Origin: Gigaspora margarita
Taxonomy: Eukaryota; Glomeromycota; Glomeromycetes; Diversisporales; Gigasporaceae
DNA length: 64,000 nucleotides
Direction: 5' to 3'
Assembly (NCBI GenBank): GCA_009809945.1
Contig: WTPW01000553.1
Location: forward strand, 3,400-67,399
Part shown: positions 23,961 through 34,490 of the stretch, one piece after another
Position numbering within the stretch: position 1 is the stretch's first letter
Layout: every line of letters starts with the position of its first letter
Translations under genes and position numbers: made by a program
The notes under the pieces: model-generated
What the model was told of the DNA's origin: nothing
Databases searched by the model: none
What the model saw: only the letters and a program-made list of their open reading frames with translations

Positions 23961-24228
23961 TATTTTGCAGTCATGGTTCGTTTTGCTTCTGCTAATCTGA
24001 GAGGGATGGCCTCTCAGGGGTAATATCAGGGTCTAATAGTAAGGGCTGTTGCAGGATTTTGGCCAAATTTCAGCACTGATTCAGATATTGAAGCATTTGC
24101 CCAATTGTTGCAGTTGCCAGTAAGTTTAAAATATCTTCAGCCACATTGTAAGGGGTTAACTGATCAATAATGGATGGTTTTCTCTTTCTTCTAGGCTTTC
24201 TTACAGGGGCATCAACTTCTTTCATTAG

Positions 24229-25352
24229 TCAGGTTCTTCTTCTAGGTTGGGTAGTAGTGAGACGTCCTCTCTTTCCCGGGCCCTTAGCTATTTTTTCAAG
24301 TTCTCCCATGTTGGGTCTGGATCTTTTTTTTCTGGTTGCTAGTGCTGGAGTAGAGCTAGGGTTGCTTTTCACCAAGCGCATATACTTCGTTTTCATTCCA
24401 GGCTTTGGGGTCATTATCATACGAATTGTACCACCCCATATGATTGGAAGCTTTTCAGTTTTTGGGGCCCCTCGTTGGTTTCCTATCAAAAAGGCAGTTT
24501 CAGGCGATATGATCTAACTTGCCACATCTGAAGCAGATAATGTCCTTTCAGGGTTCCTTAGGTCCGTCTTGTCGTGACTCTCCTGGCCAGTAATTCCTAC
24601 ATTTTTCGCCATCACGTGCACCTCGGCATCGATCATTGTCAACAGGGACCTTGGGCCGGTTTGAGGTTGATGTGGCATAGTTTAGGGTGATTTGCTCTTC
24701 TTTTGTGACAAATTCCCTAATTCTTCTTTAACCTTCTTCTGGTGGCTTTTCTCGTTTGTTTGCTTGCTATAATATTCAACAGCTTCTGCTTTTCCTGTCT
24801 TCAATATAGCCTTGTCCAGGTCTTTCAGCTTGGCTACTGTTACAAAGGTAGCAGCTTTTCCCCTGAGTTCTGATAAAAACATTCTCATTATATAAGAGTT
24901 GGGTATTTCATCATTCGGGTTGACCCATTTGAGCAGCTTTTAAACTTGGTGGCATATGAGTTGACTTTCTTATGCTTCTGCTGCTTAAGTTCTTGTAACT
25001 CGATTTGCCACCCATGTCGTCATTCCAAAGTGGTGAAGAAGTTGATAAAACTGTGGTAGAAGCTGGATTCTTCCTCCTCATCATTCTTCTATTGCGTCAA
25101 GTCATTCTTTCTTCTCTTATACCAGTCTGCAGCGAGGTTCCTCAAATATTCAGAAGCAATCTTCAGCATCCTTCTTTCTGTCCAATTATTCATAGCTGCA
25201 GCCCTTTCGAATGCTTCCAACAATTCTATTGGGTCCTCATCATCACTTCCGTGGAAGGAGTCAACCTTCACATGGGTCAACTCTCTCTTATCTTCCAGTT
25301 CTTTCTTGGTATTGGCGATGGTATTGGCAACTTCAGCGAAAGAGGTGGTCAA
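24229..25352 (-). pseudogene. Gypsy gag region with CCHC zinc knuckle (broken)
   Basis: Open pieces at 25089-25352 (LLEAFERAAAMNNWTERR), 24682-24888 (FLSELRGKAATFVTVAK) and 24229-24489 match retrotransposon gag organisation. The zinc knuckle CFRCGKLDHIA-stop-NC lies at about 24494-24535; its TGA (24500-24502) sits where Lys or Arg is usual. Gag packages the RNA. Not functional here. Confidence 0.8.
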
Positions 25353-25497
25353 TCCTTCTACAGCTCCCTTAACTGGTCTTTGTTCATCTTCCTCCAGGTG
25401 TATCCTTTTCCTTATTTTACTTGTGTATTTTTATTATAATCAATTTCTAACTAACTCAAAATTTTTTTTGTATCAGAGGTTATCGGCATTTCGTTTT

Positions 25498-25517
25498 GAA
25501 TCTCACAGTCACCACCA
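25498..25517 (-). promoter_or_regulatory. Primer-binding site
   Basis: Three bases inside the 5' LTR the minus strand reads TGGTGGTGACTGTGAGATTC. It is complementary to a tRNA 3' end of the form ...GAATCTCACAGTCACCACCA, that is T-loop, T-stem, acceptor AGTCACC, discriminator A and CCA. The tRNA species was not identified. Confidence 0.7.
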
Positions 25518-25520
25518 AAA

Positions 25521-27028
25521 TGATAACCCTAAATATCAGCGGGTCTATCGATGTGTGCTTCATGTAAGGGGGCTTCCAGAAATTACGTAATTTTTTAGTG
25601 GGTGGGTGGGTCCCGAAAATATCAGGTTATAATTATAATTCTGGTCAAAATTTTATAATTCTGNCCAAAANTATAAAATTATAAAATTATTAATAACTAT
25701 TGATCTACTGGACCAATTTAGCTGATTTAACTACCAAAATGTTCATCTCACTGAGACGATTCTAACAAGCCCAAAATCGTTAAAATCTAATTACAGGGTC
25801 CCAAGATCGTTCAACTTTTGTGTAATTTTAATAGTGATTTTTTTAAAGTACTAAGTAAATATCTTTAATATTGAATAGCTGTTGATCCACTGGCCCGTTT
25901 TGGATGATTTAACTACCAAAATGTTCGTCTCAGTGAGGATTCTAACAAGCTCAAAATCGCTAAATTCTAATCACAGGATTCCAAGATCGATAAAGATTTG
26001 TATTGTTAAACAAACAATAAAATCTTTATCGATCTTGGAATCCTGTAATTAGAATTTAGCAATTTTGGGCTTGTTAGAATCGTCTCACTGAGACGAACAT
26101 TTTGGTAGTTAAATCATCCAAAACGGGCCAGTGGATCAAAAGTTATTCAATATTAAAGATATTTACTTAGTGATTCTAAAAAATCACTCTTAAAATTACA
26201 CAAAAGTTGAACGNTCTTGGGACNCTGTGATTAGATTTTAANGATTTTGGGCTTGTTAGAATCGTCTCAGTGAGACGAACATTTTGGTAGTTAAATCATC
26301 TAAATTGGTCCAGTAGAGCAATAGTTATTATCAATTTCATAATTGAACATATGAATAAATTTTAAAAAATATAAAATTTGATTGGCTAATAAAGTATCAG
26401 GTGTGGGTGGGTGGGGTAAAATTTTGAAATTTATTAGTAACAAAAATATTACGTAATTTCTGGAACCCCCCTAACCAAAGTTTAGGTTAAATTGGGTCGA
26501 AAGAGGTGTGTTAGATTTGGCTAAGTGGTTAAGCAAAGTTTCGGGTTAGCATAGTCACAAATGAGCGTAGTATAGTAATTACGAATGTATACTAATTTAT
26601 TATGTATCAGGTTATATGTATTTTTATTATTTGTAATAAAGATAAGTTTTGAATCGTATATGTATATGTGATTGAGTTATTAAGCAAAGTGGGAATTGAA
26701 TGTCGTTCCCCAAAGGGCCAGAAGGCCTTTATTTATAATGAATAAAAATCTATTTTTACACACCAGAATTCTCTTTATCATCATTATTATTATTATTATT
26801 ATAATTTCCAAGATTCTTAGGATCATTAATATTATTATTATCATTGGTATTATTATAATCTTTGATATCATTAATATGCTGCGATTTCTCCGACTTCAAA
26901 TAATCCTCCGAATTTTCCGACTCCTTTGAATTCCTGAAATTCGGGGAATTCCAGCGGTAAACCCTAATTTGGGATTCACGGACCACGTGGGCACGTGCCT
27001 GCACTCAGGTCACATTTCCGGTCTCACA
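25521..27028 (-). repeat. 5' LTR of the gypsy element, split by a hairpin element
   Basis: Starts TGATAACCCTAAATATCAGC and ends GGTCTCACA on the plus strand, colinear with 14095-14712 once 25568-26471 is removed. The two LTRs differ by scattered substitutions and small indels, for example loss of a TTATATGC-type segment near 26670. Confidence 0.9.
25568..26471. mobile_element. 904-bp near-complete hairpin element (TAA target)
   Basis: Ends GGGGGCTTCCAGAAATTACG and the inverted CGTAATTTCTGGAACCCCCC, flanked by TAA (25565-25567, 26472-26474); a 3-bp TWA duplication fits PIF/Harbinger. Almost the whole element is one inverted repeat centred near 26010, for example ACTACCAAAATGTTCGTCTC and its complement on the other arm. 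Several ambiguous bases are present. Part of the arm resembles the interior of 53125-53862. Confidence 0.8.
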
Positions 27029-27033
27029 ACGTA

Positions 27034-27182
27034 TAGTGTTACAAATCGAAAATTGAAAAAATCAATTAGTTGTCAACTAATCGATTGAACTTTTTAGACA
27101 ACTGCTAATCGACCAGTTGCAACTAGTTGTCAAATAATCAACCAACTAATCGATTGAAAAATTTTGGCGATTTGCAACATTA
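27034..27182. mobile_element. TAGTGTTAC palindromic MITE, unit B copy
   Basis: Counterpart of 6374-6520, with the right end decayed to GCAACATTA. The gypsy element inserted a few bases to its left. Confidence 0.6.
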
Positions 27183-28583
27183 AATAAACAATAGAGGTAA
27201 TTGATAGTCGGATACTTGAAAATTTTTGAAAATTTTAATAAAGACTGAATCTTTATTTTGATTAAAATTGACATCATTGCAATCATTAGCCAATCACAGC
27301 AATGACTATTCTTGAGCAGAGTTCAATAATATCTCCACTGTTACTATTTACTTTTATCTAAAATGTTAATAATAATAATATCCTGATTCGTTGGGGATTA
27401 TATGAATAACTAAAATTAAGTCATAACTATTATGCACTATTTCGATCTCTAGTAAATCTCATCAATCTAGATTGATGCTTTAGGACACCCTCAGACTTTT
27501 TTAATTTAAATGATTATTTTTTTAATCATAAAAAGAGACCATTGGAACAAAGTTAACTTATAAATAGTAATTACACGTCACTCTCAATATAACATATTGT
27601 TTGGTTCATTAGAGTAAAATTTTCTAAATCCGTAATATTGTGAATTTATTAGTAAATTCATTATATCAAACAGAATTTATTACAGAGTGATTTGAACTTA
27701 ATCCATTATATCATGATTTTGTTATATCGAGCGTCCGCAATATTGAGAGTTACGTATATTTATTAATTGAGGAATTTAAAATAATATGTTTTAACCAATA
27801 TGGCGCTTTATAAATTTTCTTTTATCAAGTTTATGTACTATTTATTATTCAAAGCATTAGAGATAATTCATTTAATTTTTTAATGCTAATTTAGAGGTTC
27901 TCAAGCATCTCTCAATCTGATTGGCTAGTTATAGATATTTTATGCGCATGTATTAATTGAAATAATTCTTTAGGTAATTTTGTCGACTGCGAAATGCGGA
28001 TATTAAATTTTTTAGCCAATCATTACAACTTTATGATAAAAAAGATGGTCTCTAACTATTTTTTTTCACCATGATAATTAACTCGCTTGACCGAATAGTT
28101 TATTTTCCACAAAGTAAAAATTATGCTTCGATTTATTAATTTAGATGCATGAGAGCATCCTTAAATTCTTAGATGTTTCACAAACATCATTTATAAGCAA
28201 ATAATCATTTTATTGAACAAAGTATTTAAAATAATTATCAAGATTGTGTATAAGTATTTCATATAAAGTTATAGAGGCATTGGTGATGTCTTATATATTT
28301 GCCCTTTTACAGTATTTAATTTTAAATTATAAAAAAAGTTTAAACTACTTATAAACTATAAATAAAAAATTTAAAATATTTTCTGTGCAAAAAAGTATTC
28401 ATTAATATTTGACAAACTTTATAAATTTTAGCCTCTATATTTTTAAATACAATATTTAAATTTATATAAAAGGTGACAATTGATTAATAAATTTTTATAA
28501 TTTTCTTGTAAAAATTTGAACTTGGTTAGAAGTGAAAAAGTTTTTTTTCACAGTTAAACTTATAAATTCTTAAAAAAAAATTA
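27183..28583. other. Unit B spacer colinear with 6521-7486, no gene
   Basis: AT-rich, alignable by eye with unit A but with indels. No shared reading frame. Includes a unit-B-specific MITE at 27574-27754. Confidence 0.45.
27574..27754. mobile_element. Unit-B-specific MITE (ACTCTCAATAT ends)
   Basis: The left end includes CACGTCACTCTCAATATAAC and the right end GCAATATTGAGAGTTACG, with TA on each side (27572-27573, 27755-27756). Unit A reads straight across at about 6867-6880. Related ends occur near 17230 and at 33757-34043. Confidence 0.65.
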
Positions 28584-30030
28584 TACCGCCTTTGCGCATA
28601 ATAACACGCATACGTGTCATTTCAAAATTCCCATTTTTTTAAATTTTTTTTTCAAAATAATTCCCGTGCGCGTCCCAAAATAACGCTCCCCAAAATCTAT
28701 CATATCCACCGATTTGGTTCGACCCCAAAATTATCCAATCACGGTTGAGAAATATTTTTCGTTAAAATTTATTAAATAGTGAGTTTTTACAAAAATGGTC
28801 TTTAAACTTACTTTAAACCCATAATTAATTGTGTAGAATATTGCAATTTCTACATGCTAATTATTAGTTGAAAGAGCATGATAGAAGTTTGTTTTAATTG
28901 GTTGTTGATCCAGATCATCAGATTAAATTTGATTGGCGTGTAGATCATGCCTAATAATATTTGTNATATGAAATTGTACGAAAATTCTTTTTTTAGGAAC
29001 CCNCCAGTTGTCCNTATGACTAGTGAATATTTTTTTACAAGTACGTTCTTCAAGTTCTAAAGTGTCGTTTAAAACTTTCGGATCGCTATGGATCAAATAG
29101 GAAAAGGTAGTTTACTTATGTGTAAAACGNAGAAAAATATGAATTTTTTACTAGTTATTTTAGTCAATTTAAAGTAACTCTTATGGTNTAACTACAAANT
29201 TTTTTTNTTGCTAGCGCGTTATTCATNCTCTAAGATAGTTATTTANAATGTATTCTCAAAACTGGGACTTTACTTAGAAAACAAACATACTGTCGTCTAT
29301 TGGACTATGCAAAGTTATAATGTAAAGTAAAATAATTGGGACGTTTTTTGCTTAAGANGTTAGATTCAAATAAACTTCTTATAACTGTTTAGTTTGAATA
29401 AGTACGGGCCTTTAGTGGTGAGAGATTTAGGTATAATATTTAGATTTGTCAGCCTTTGGGTTGGTTAACTAGAAATTTAAATTTTTGGTTTATATATTGC
29501 TNTATTGTGTAAATTTCAANAATTTCGAATTTATTAATAACAAATATTACATTTATTTGCTTTACGCGTATAAATCTTTTCTAAATATACGTGACAAAAT
29601 ATTATATATAGATTTGTTAGTTTGAAAGTTTTTTAATATGAAGCTTTCTCTCGTTTTCTAGTAATATTAGAGCGATGAATTTTTAAAAATATGGGTTAAT
29701 TATCACGGGTGATCACGGTTAGATCATAGTTAGATCATACAAACATCGTCCAATTAAAACGAATTTCCATCATGCTAGTTGAAAGTAAGTTAAAAAGGCC
29801 GTTGTCCTAAAATTGCTCTCTGAATTCATCCTTACCCATTATACAACTGATCAAAACAGTGACAAACTAATTGTTCACTACCGTAAATACGGCTTAATGT
29901 AACTGGTTTTATGATTTATTGCTTATTAACCTCAAATGGAGGCTAAAAAAAAAAAACTTTTTTACTGAATGTTTCATTAGTTATTTTTCACGTCACTAAA
30001 GCTTGTGTAGCGGGTTATTGAAAAAAGGGG

Positions 30031-30227
30031 ATCACCGACAATCACTTCACAGACACCCCATTTCACCGACAAATTATTCACCGACAAGTTCGTTTTACCG
30101 ACAGTACATTTCACAGAAGCTCATTTCACCGACAAGTTTTTTTCTATAAAGCACACTAACTTAACCCTAATTTACTCTGACCCTAACCTGACCCTTATGG
30201 CAATGACCAGAATTACTTTGTCGGTGA

Positions 30228-30259
<32 letters not shown>

Positions 30260-30348
30260 TCGGTGATATGAACTGTCGGTAAAATGAACTTGTCGGTGAA
30301 TAATTTGTCGGTGAAATGGGATGTCTGTGAAGTGATTGTCGGTGAAAT
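30031..30348. mobile_element. CACCGACA foldback element, copy 3 (best preserved)
   Basis: Two arms of about 90 bp pair almost perfectly, each made of units like ATTTCACCGACAA and ATTCACCGACAAG. The core reads CCTAATTTACTCTGACCCTAACCTGACCC. The right arm contains a (CT)n expansion at 30228-30259. No ORF. Confidence 0.75.
30228..30259. repeat. (CT)n microsatellite
   Basis: About 15 CT units with one TA interruption, inserted in the right arm of foldback copy 3 where the other copies have none. Confidence 0.85.
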
Positions 30349-30789
30349 TATTGCCACCCGAAAAAAGACCCTAAATTCAAATTGGTGGATATGTTACACC
30401 TTATAACAAACACAGGGTTCTTCAACCAAAATTTGTCAAAATGTTTCGAAATATCGCGCATGTGCATCCCAAAATAACGCACATTGTCTCGAAATAACGC
30501 GCATATTACGCGCAAATACGATGATTAAAATTGTTTAAACAAGGCCTTTTATTAAAGCTTTTTTTTACAATTTAAAAAAAATTATATTAGCCGTTATAAT
30601 TAAGATGCTTAAGAAAAAATTTTTAAATCTTTATTAACATTTATTTTATTAATAATTTTTTTAAAAAAAAAAAATTGTAATAAACTGTTCAAACAAAAAT
30701 TTTAATCTTTTATTGTCTATTTAAAAAATTCAAAATATTTTTTAATATATGTATAAATTTGTCTCGAATACAGTCTAAAATAAGCAAAT

Positions 30790-32900
30790 CTATGAATGTT
30801 TAACTTTTTCAATCAAAATATCAACTATCTCGGGATTAGCTAAAGTAGATAAGTCACCAATGGAATTAGTTTGTCCATCCGTAATTTTTTTCAAAATTCG
30901 TCTCATTATTTTTCCGCTTCTGGTCTTTGGCAGATCGTCAACAATATAATTTTTTTCAGGTGCAGCGAAAGGACCAATAGATTTACTAACTTGCAAGACC
31001 AAATCTTCTATTTTAGTACTATAATAATTTGATTTTAAATTGACAAAAGCATGTACACATTGACCTTTTGATTCGTTCATTACACCAATAGCTGCAGCTT
31101 CAGCAGTTGCAGGATGCATGATTAAAGCAGATTCGATTTCAGAAGTTGATAACCTGTGACCTGATACATTAATAACATCATCCACACGTCCACGAATCCA
31201 ATAATATCCATCACGATCTCGGCCGACATTGTCACCTGTAAAGTAATAACCTTTGTAGGGTCGAAGGTAGGTATCAAAATATCGGTTGTGATCATTATAA
31301 ATAGTACGCGCCATTGATGGCCAAGGTTGACGTATGGCTAAAACACCTTCTGCTTCAGTTGTATTTATCTCTTCACCAGTTACTGGATCCAACATTGCAA
31401 TATCAATTCCGAAGAAAGGAAAAGTAGCTGAACCAGGTTTCGTTGCAGTTGCTCCGGGCAATGGAGCTAAAATGATCGATCCAGTTTCGGTCTGCCAATA
31501 ATTATCAATCACAGAACAAACATTTCGACCGACTACCTCATTATACCATTCCCAAACATCAGGATTGATAGGTTCACCAGCCGTGCAGATGACTCTTAAA
31601 CTTGAAAGGTCATGAGGATCTACGTATTCACGACCAAATTTGCGCAATAAACGAATGGCCGTTGGAGCGGTAAAAAATTGTGTAATTTTATGCTTAGCAA
31701 CAATTTCCCAATATCGGCTTGGAGTAGGGTATACAGGTGTTGATTCAAACAATACTGCAGTACCACCATTTATCAACGGTCCATAGACAATAAAATTATG
31801 ACCAGTAATCCAACCAATATCAGACATACAACCAATGATATCGCCTTCATGGTAATCAAAAATGTATTTAAGATTAGCGGCAGCACCTAATAAATAACCA
31901 CCTGTAGCGTGGAGTACACCTTTTGGTTTACCAGTTGAACCAGAAGTATAAATCATGAAGAGAGGATCTTCTGCATTGACAATTTCAGGTGGACAATAAG
32001 GACGTTGTTTTTCAATTTCATCATGCCACCATACATCACGAGGGGAAGAAAACGGAACTGAAGAATCAGTACGTCGGAGTACAAAAACCCGTTTCACTCC
32101 AGGACATTCAGTCAAAGCCTTATCAATAATCTTTTTAATATGAATGATTTTACCACTACGGCAACCCTCATTAGCAGTTATAACAAATTTACTAGATGCA
32201 TCTAAAATACGATCACGTAAATAATCTGGAGAAAAACCAGCAAACACTACAGAATGCACAGCTCCAAGACGAGCGCAAGCTAAGAGAGCAATAGCTACTT
32301 CAGGTACCATCGGCATATAGATTGTGACAATATCTCCTTTTCTCACCATGAGCTTTTAATACATTAGCGAAACGACAAACATCATGCAAAAGTTCACGAT
32401 AAGTGATTTTGCGACCCTCGTCAGGTTCATCAGCTTCATAAATTATTGCAATCTAAAAAGAAGAACACGTTATTATAAAGATTAAATTAAATTGATAACG
32501 ATAATTGAAATTAATATTACCTTATCAGGATTTATATTAGCATGTCTATCTAAACAATTATAAGAAGCGTTCAATTGACCTTCACGGAACCAAGTAACAT
32601 CACCATATTCGAAACCTCCAGATAGAACGGTTTTAAAAGGAGTATGCCAAGTAAGAAGTTCTTTGGCAAGCTAAAATTAACTCTAAGTTATTAATTTTTT
32701 ACGGGATAATTTATACTCAATGTGTCATCTAATTAAAATTTACATACTTTGCCCCAAAATTCTGTAGGATTTTTTATACTCTCTTCATAAAGTTTTTTAT
32801 ATTGTTCCATAGAATTAACATGAGGAGGAGGATTGCGTGATAAAAGACGGTTTGGAACAGGATGGAGTTTAAATTCTATATTAAGATGATCAGTAGACAT
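30790..32900 (-). pseudogene. Acetyl-CoA synthetase, copy B, frameshifted
   Basis: Same gene structure as copy A: exons 32900-32748, 32670-32521 and 32452-30790, introns 77 and 68 nt with the same splice sites. Compared with copy A, a GT dinucleotide is missing at about 32344-32346, giving a TGA at 32300-32302 after 151 residues. An ATG created at 32349 opens a 519-codon frame holding the whole ATP/CoA-binding part ([31 protein letters not shown]) but without the first 137 residues. It keeps Ile-Thr at the acetate-pocket positions where copy A has Ala-Val. Most likely a young pseudogene; a truncated product or an assembly indel is possible. Confidence 0.85.
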
Positions 32901-33181
32901 TATTATTCAATATTTAATAGTGATTAAGATTTATTAGCAAAAAAAAAAAAAAGAATATATTTTTTTAATTTGTGAGTTCTCTTCAAAAAAAAAAGCCCTA
33001 TTTATAATGAATTCAGGAATTTTGAACAGATTAATTGATCTTATTATGGCTAGCATTAAAGGTAAATTATATAGTTTTGCAGAACAGCTATTATCCGCAG
33101 AAAACAAAGGTTGAAATTCTACAATTAATTTAAACATGTAAACGCCTTGTATGTTTTCAAACATATGTGCGTTGAGAGAAT

Positions 33182-33429
33182 GCCCTATAAAAAACAGTTT
33201 CTAAAGTTATTCTGCTTTTGTTCAAAAAAATATTCGGATTGGAGTCGATTTTCCGAACATATGTATATTGTACTGATTTTGTACAATGTTTATACCTAAT
33301 GTTATCGCTCCAATATTGCTTTTTTTTACATCACGGTATAAAAATTGTACAGTAATGTACTGGCATTCGGAAAATCGACTCCATTTCGAACATTTTTTTG
33401 GACAATAACTGAACAACTTTTTTTATAGG
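33182..33429. mobile_element. Palindromic MITE with CCCTATAAAAAA ends
   Basis: Left CCCTATAAAAAACAGTT and right AACTTTTTTTATAGGG. Inner arms pair over GGAGTCGATTTTCCGAACAT and its complement near 33360. An ATG flanks each side, so a 3-bp duplication is possible. Unit A lacks it. Confidence 0.6.
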
Positions 33430-33666
33430 GATGGAATAGGATTAACAAAATTTGCGTCACGTCTAACTAATGCGCAGCCTGCACATTATAATGACACTGC
33501 CTCATATTAAATGCACAGCTCACTTAGCATTGATCTTATTATGGCTAATATTAATGGTAAAATTACGTCGTACGTATATAGGAGCTACAATAACTGATAA
33601 GTACAAGCATATGAAGTTACGGTATAACCGGACAAATATGGAAGGTATGATATAACGGGGTAACAT

Positions 33667-34147
33667 AGTTATGGCGCAAAACTATGTCGGTCCCGTGATC
33701 ATCGGTCTAAACGGACCAAAACTTAAGCTCGGAAAAATACTTAAGACAAGTTGATACAGGTCACTCTCATTATAGTGAAGTGATCCGTTCCATAGTAAAA
33801 TATTTAAATTTCATTATATCGAGAAGTTATTAGTAAATTCACTATATCGAGAGGATTTTTATATAGACTGGTTTGAATTTATCTTCGCGCTATATTGTTG
33901 CATCTAAAGTAGCATCTAACGACTTAATGCATGCACGAAGATCTAATTTCAGGGGTTTAATTTTAGTCAGGCGCTGCTTCAGATAGGGGGACTACTTCAG
34001 ATGCAACAATATTATAACGAAAGTTCACTATAACGATATGACTTATATTTATTAACTTTGATCCAGTGCTAGCAAGATCTCTTGGTTCGATCGGGAGCAC
34101 CGATCAGCTCGAATATCACGGGCACGACAAATTTTTGCGCCATGACT
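33667..34147. mobile_element. Triple nest of TIR elements
   Basis: Outer ends AGTTATGGCGCAAAA and TTTTTGCGCCATGACT with matching CCGTGAT segments. Inside is a TA-flanked element, 33757-34043 (CAGGTCACTC...TCATTATAGTGAA and its inverted TTCACTATAACGATATGAC). Inside that is a third, 33893-34011 (TATTGTTGCATCTAAAGTAG and CTACTTCAGATGCAACAATA). All non-coding. Confidence 0.6.
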
Positions 34148-34490
34148 GTGGTACTCCGATATAACCAGACAAATATGGAAGTATGAAATATTTACGTTAA
34201 ATATGTACAACTTCTCAATAATATTTAATGCACAGCTTGTGCTTTAGATTCAAAAAATAAGAAGAAGAAGAAAAAAAAAAAAAAAGAAAAAAAAACTGAT
34301 TGCTCATAAGGTAGTTGCGAGCGTAATTACGTCAAAACCAGGTCTTTATAAGTATATAAGTTGCGAACGGAAGTAGAATTTAAGTGGATTCGAAATTTTT
34401 TAGTTAGATGAGAATTTTAGAGTAAAAATTCATAATATGCATACCTAAGAAGTTTCGAATTCACTTAATTCCGTTTCCACTTACAACATA
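34143..34490. repeat. Partial third copy of duplicated flank plus hairpin
   Basis: 34155-34215 resembles the right end of units A and B (GATATAACCAGACAAATATGG). 34294-34440 resembles their left end (GGTAGTTGCGAGCGTAATTA, AGTGGATTCGAAATTTTTTAG). 34345-34490 forms a hairpin (AAGTGGATTCGAAATT with AAGTTTCGAATTCACTT). Suggests further duplication or spread of the flanking sequence without the ACS gene. Confidence 0.45.

Larger units (their letters stand above)
14095..27028 (-). mobile_element. Ty3/gypsy LTR retrotransposon, degenerate, minus strand
   Basis: Order on the minus strand is LTR, PBS, gag, zinc knuckle, protease, RT, RNase H, acidic linker, integrase, extra ORF, PPT, LTR. RT before integrase places it in Ty3/gypsy. 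LTRs are 14095-14712 and 25521-27028 (the latter enlarged by a 904-bp insert). The 12.9-kb length also includes a hAT-type element (15701-17875) and a TIR element (18548-20585). All protein domains have stops or frameshifts, so the copy is dead. It entered unit B after duplication, as unit A has the site without it near 6360-6370. Confidence 0.9.
28699..30392. mobile_element. Probable TIR element with CATATCCACC ends (1.7 kb)
   Basis: Near each end is CATATCCACCGATTTG and the inverted CAAATTGGTGGATATG. It is absent from unit A. No transposase is readable. The interior has a dozen single ambiguous bases (28965-29520) and carries the third foldback copy. Exact ends and target duplication are unclear, and the 67-codon frame at 28850-29053 contains ambiguous codons. 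Confidence 0.45.
28584..30532. mobile_element. CGCGCATG MITE of unit B, split by a 1.7-kb insertion
   Basis: Left part 28584-28690 and right part about 30430-30532 together match the uninterrupted unit A copy (7487-7693), with CGCATA/CGCGCAT motifs. The intervening sequence is a separate insertion. Confidence 0.5.
13340..33655. repeat. Segmental duplication, unit B (expanded by insertions)
   Basis: Direct-orientation partner of unit A. Unit-B-specific additions are the gypsy retrotransposon 14095-27028, a MITE 27574-27754, a TIR element about 28699-30392 and a palindromic MITE 33182-33429. Without these the unit is close to the size of unit A without its own insertions. Both ACS genes have the same introns, so this was DNA-level duplication, not retroposition. 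Confidence 0.75.

Noticed and set aside
22970-24502. TGA read as a sense codon in the gypsy element
   Set aside because: TGA occurs at both expected Arg and expected Trp sites, TAG also occurs, and the intact ACS, F-box and pogo genes use no internal TGA; decay explains it better than recoding.
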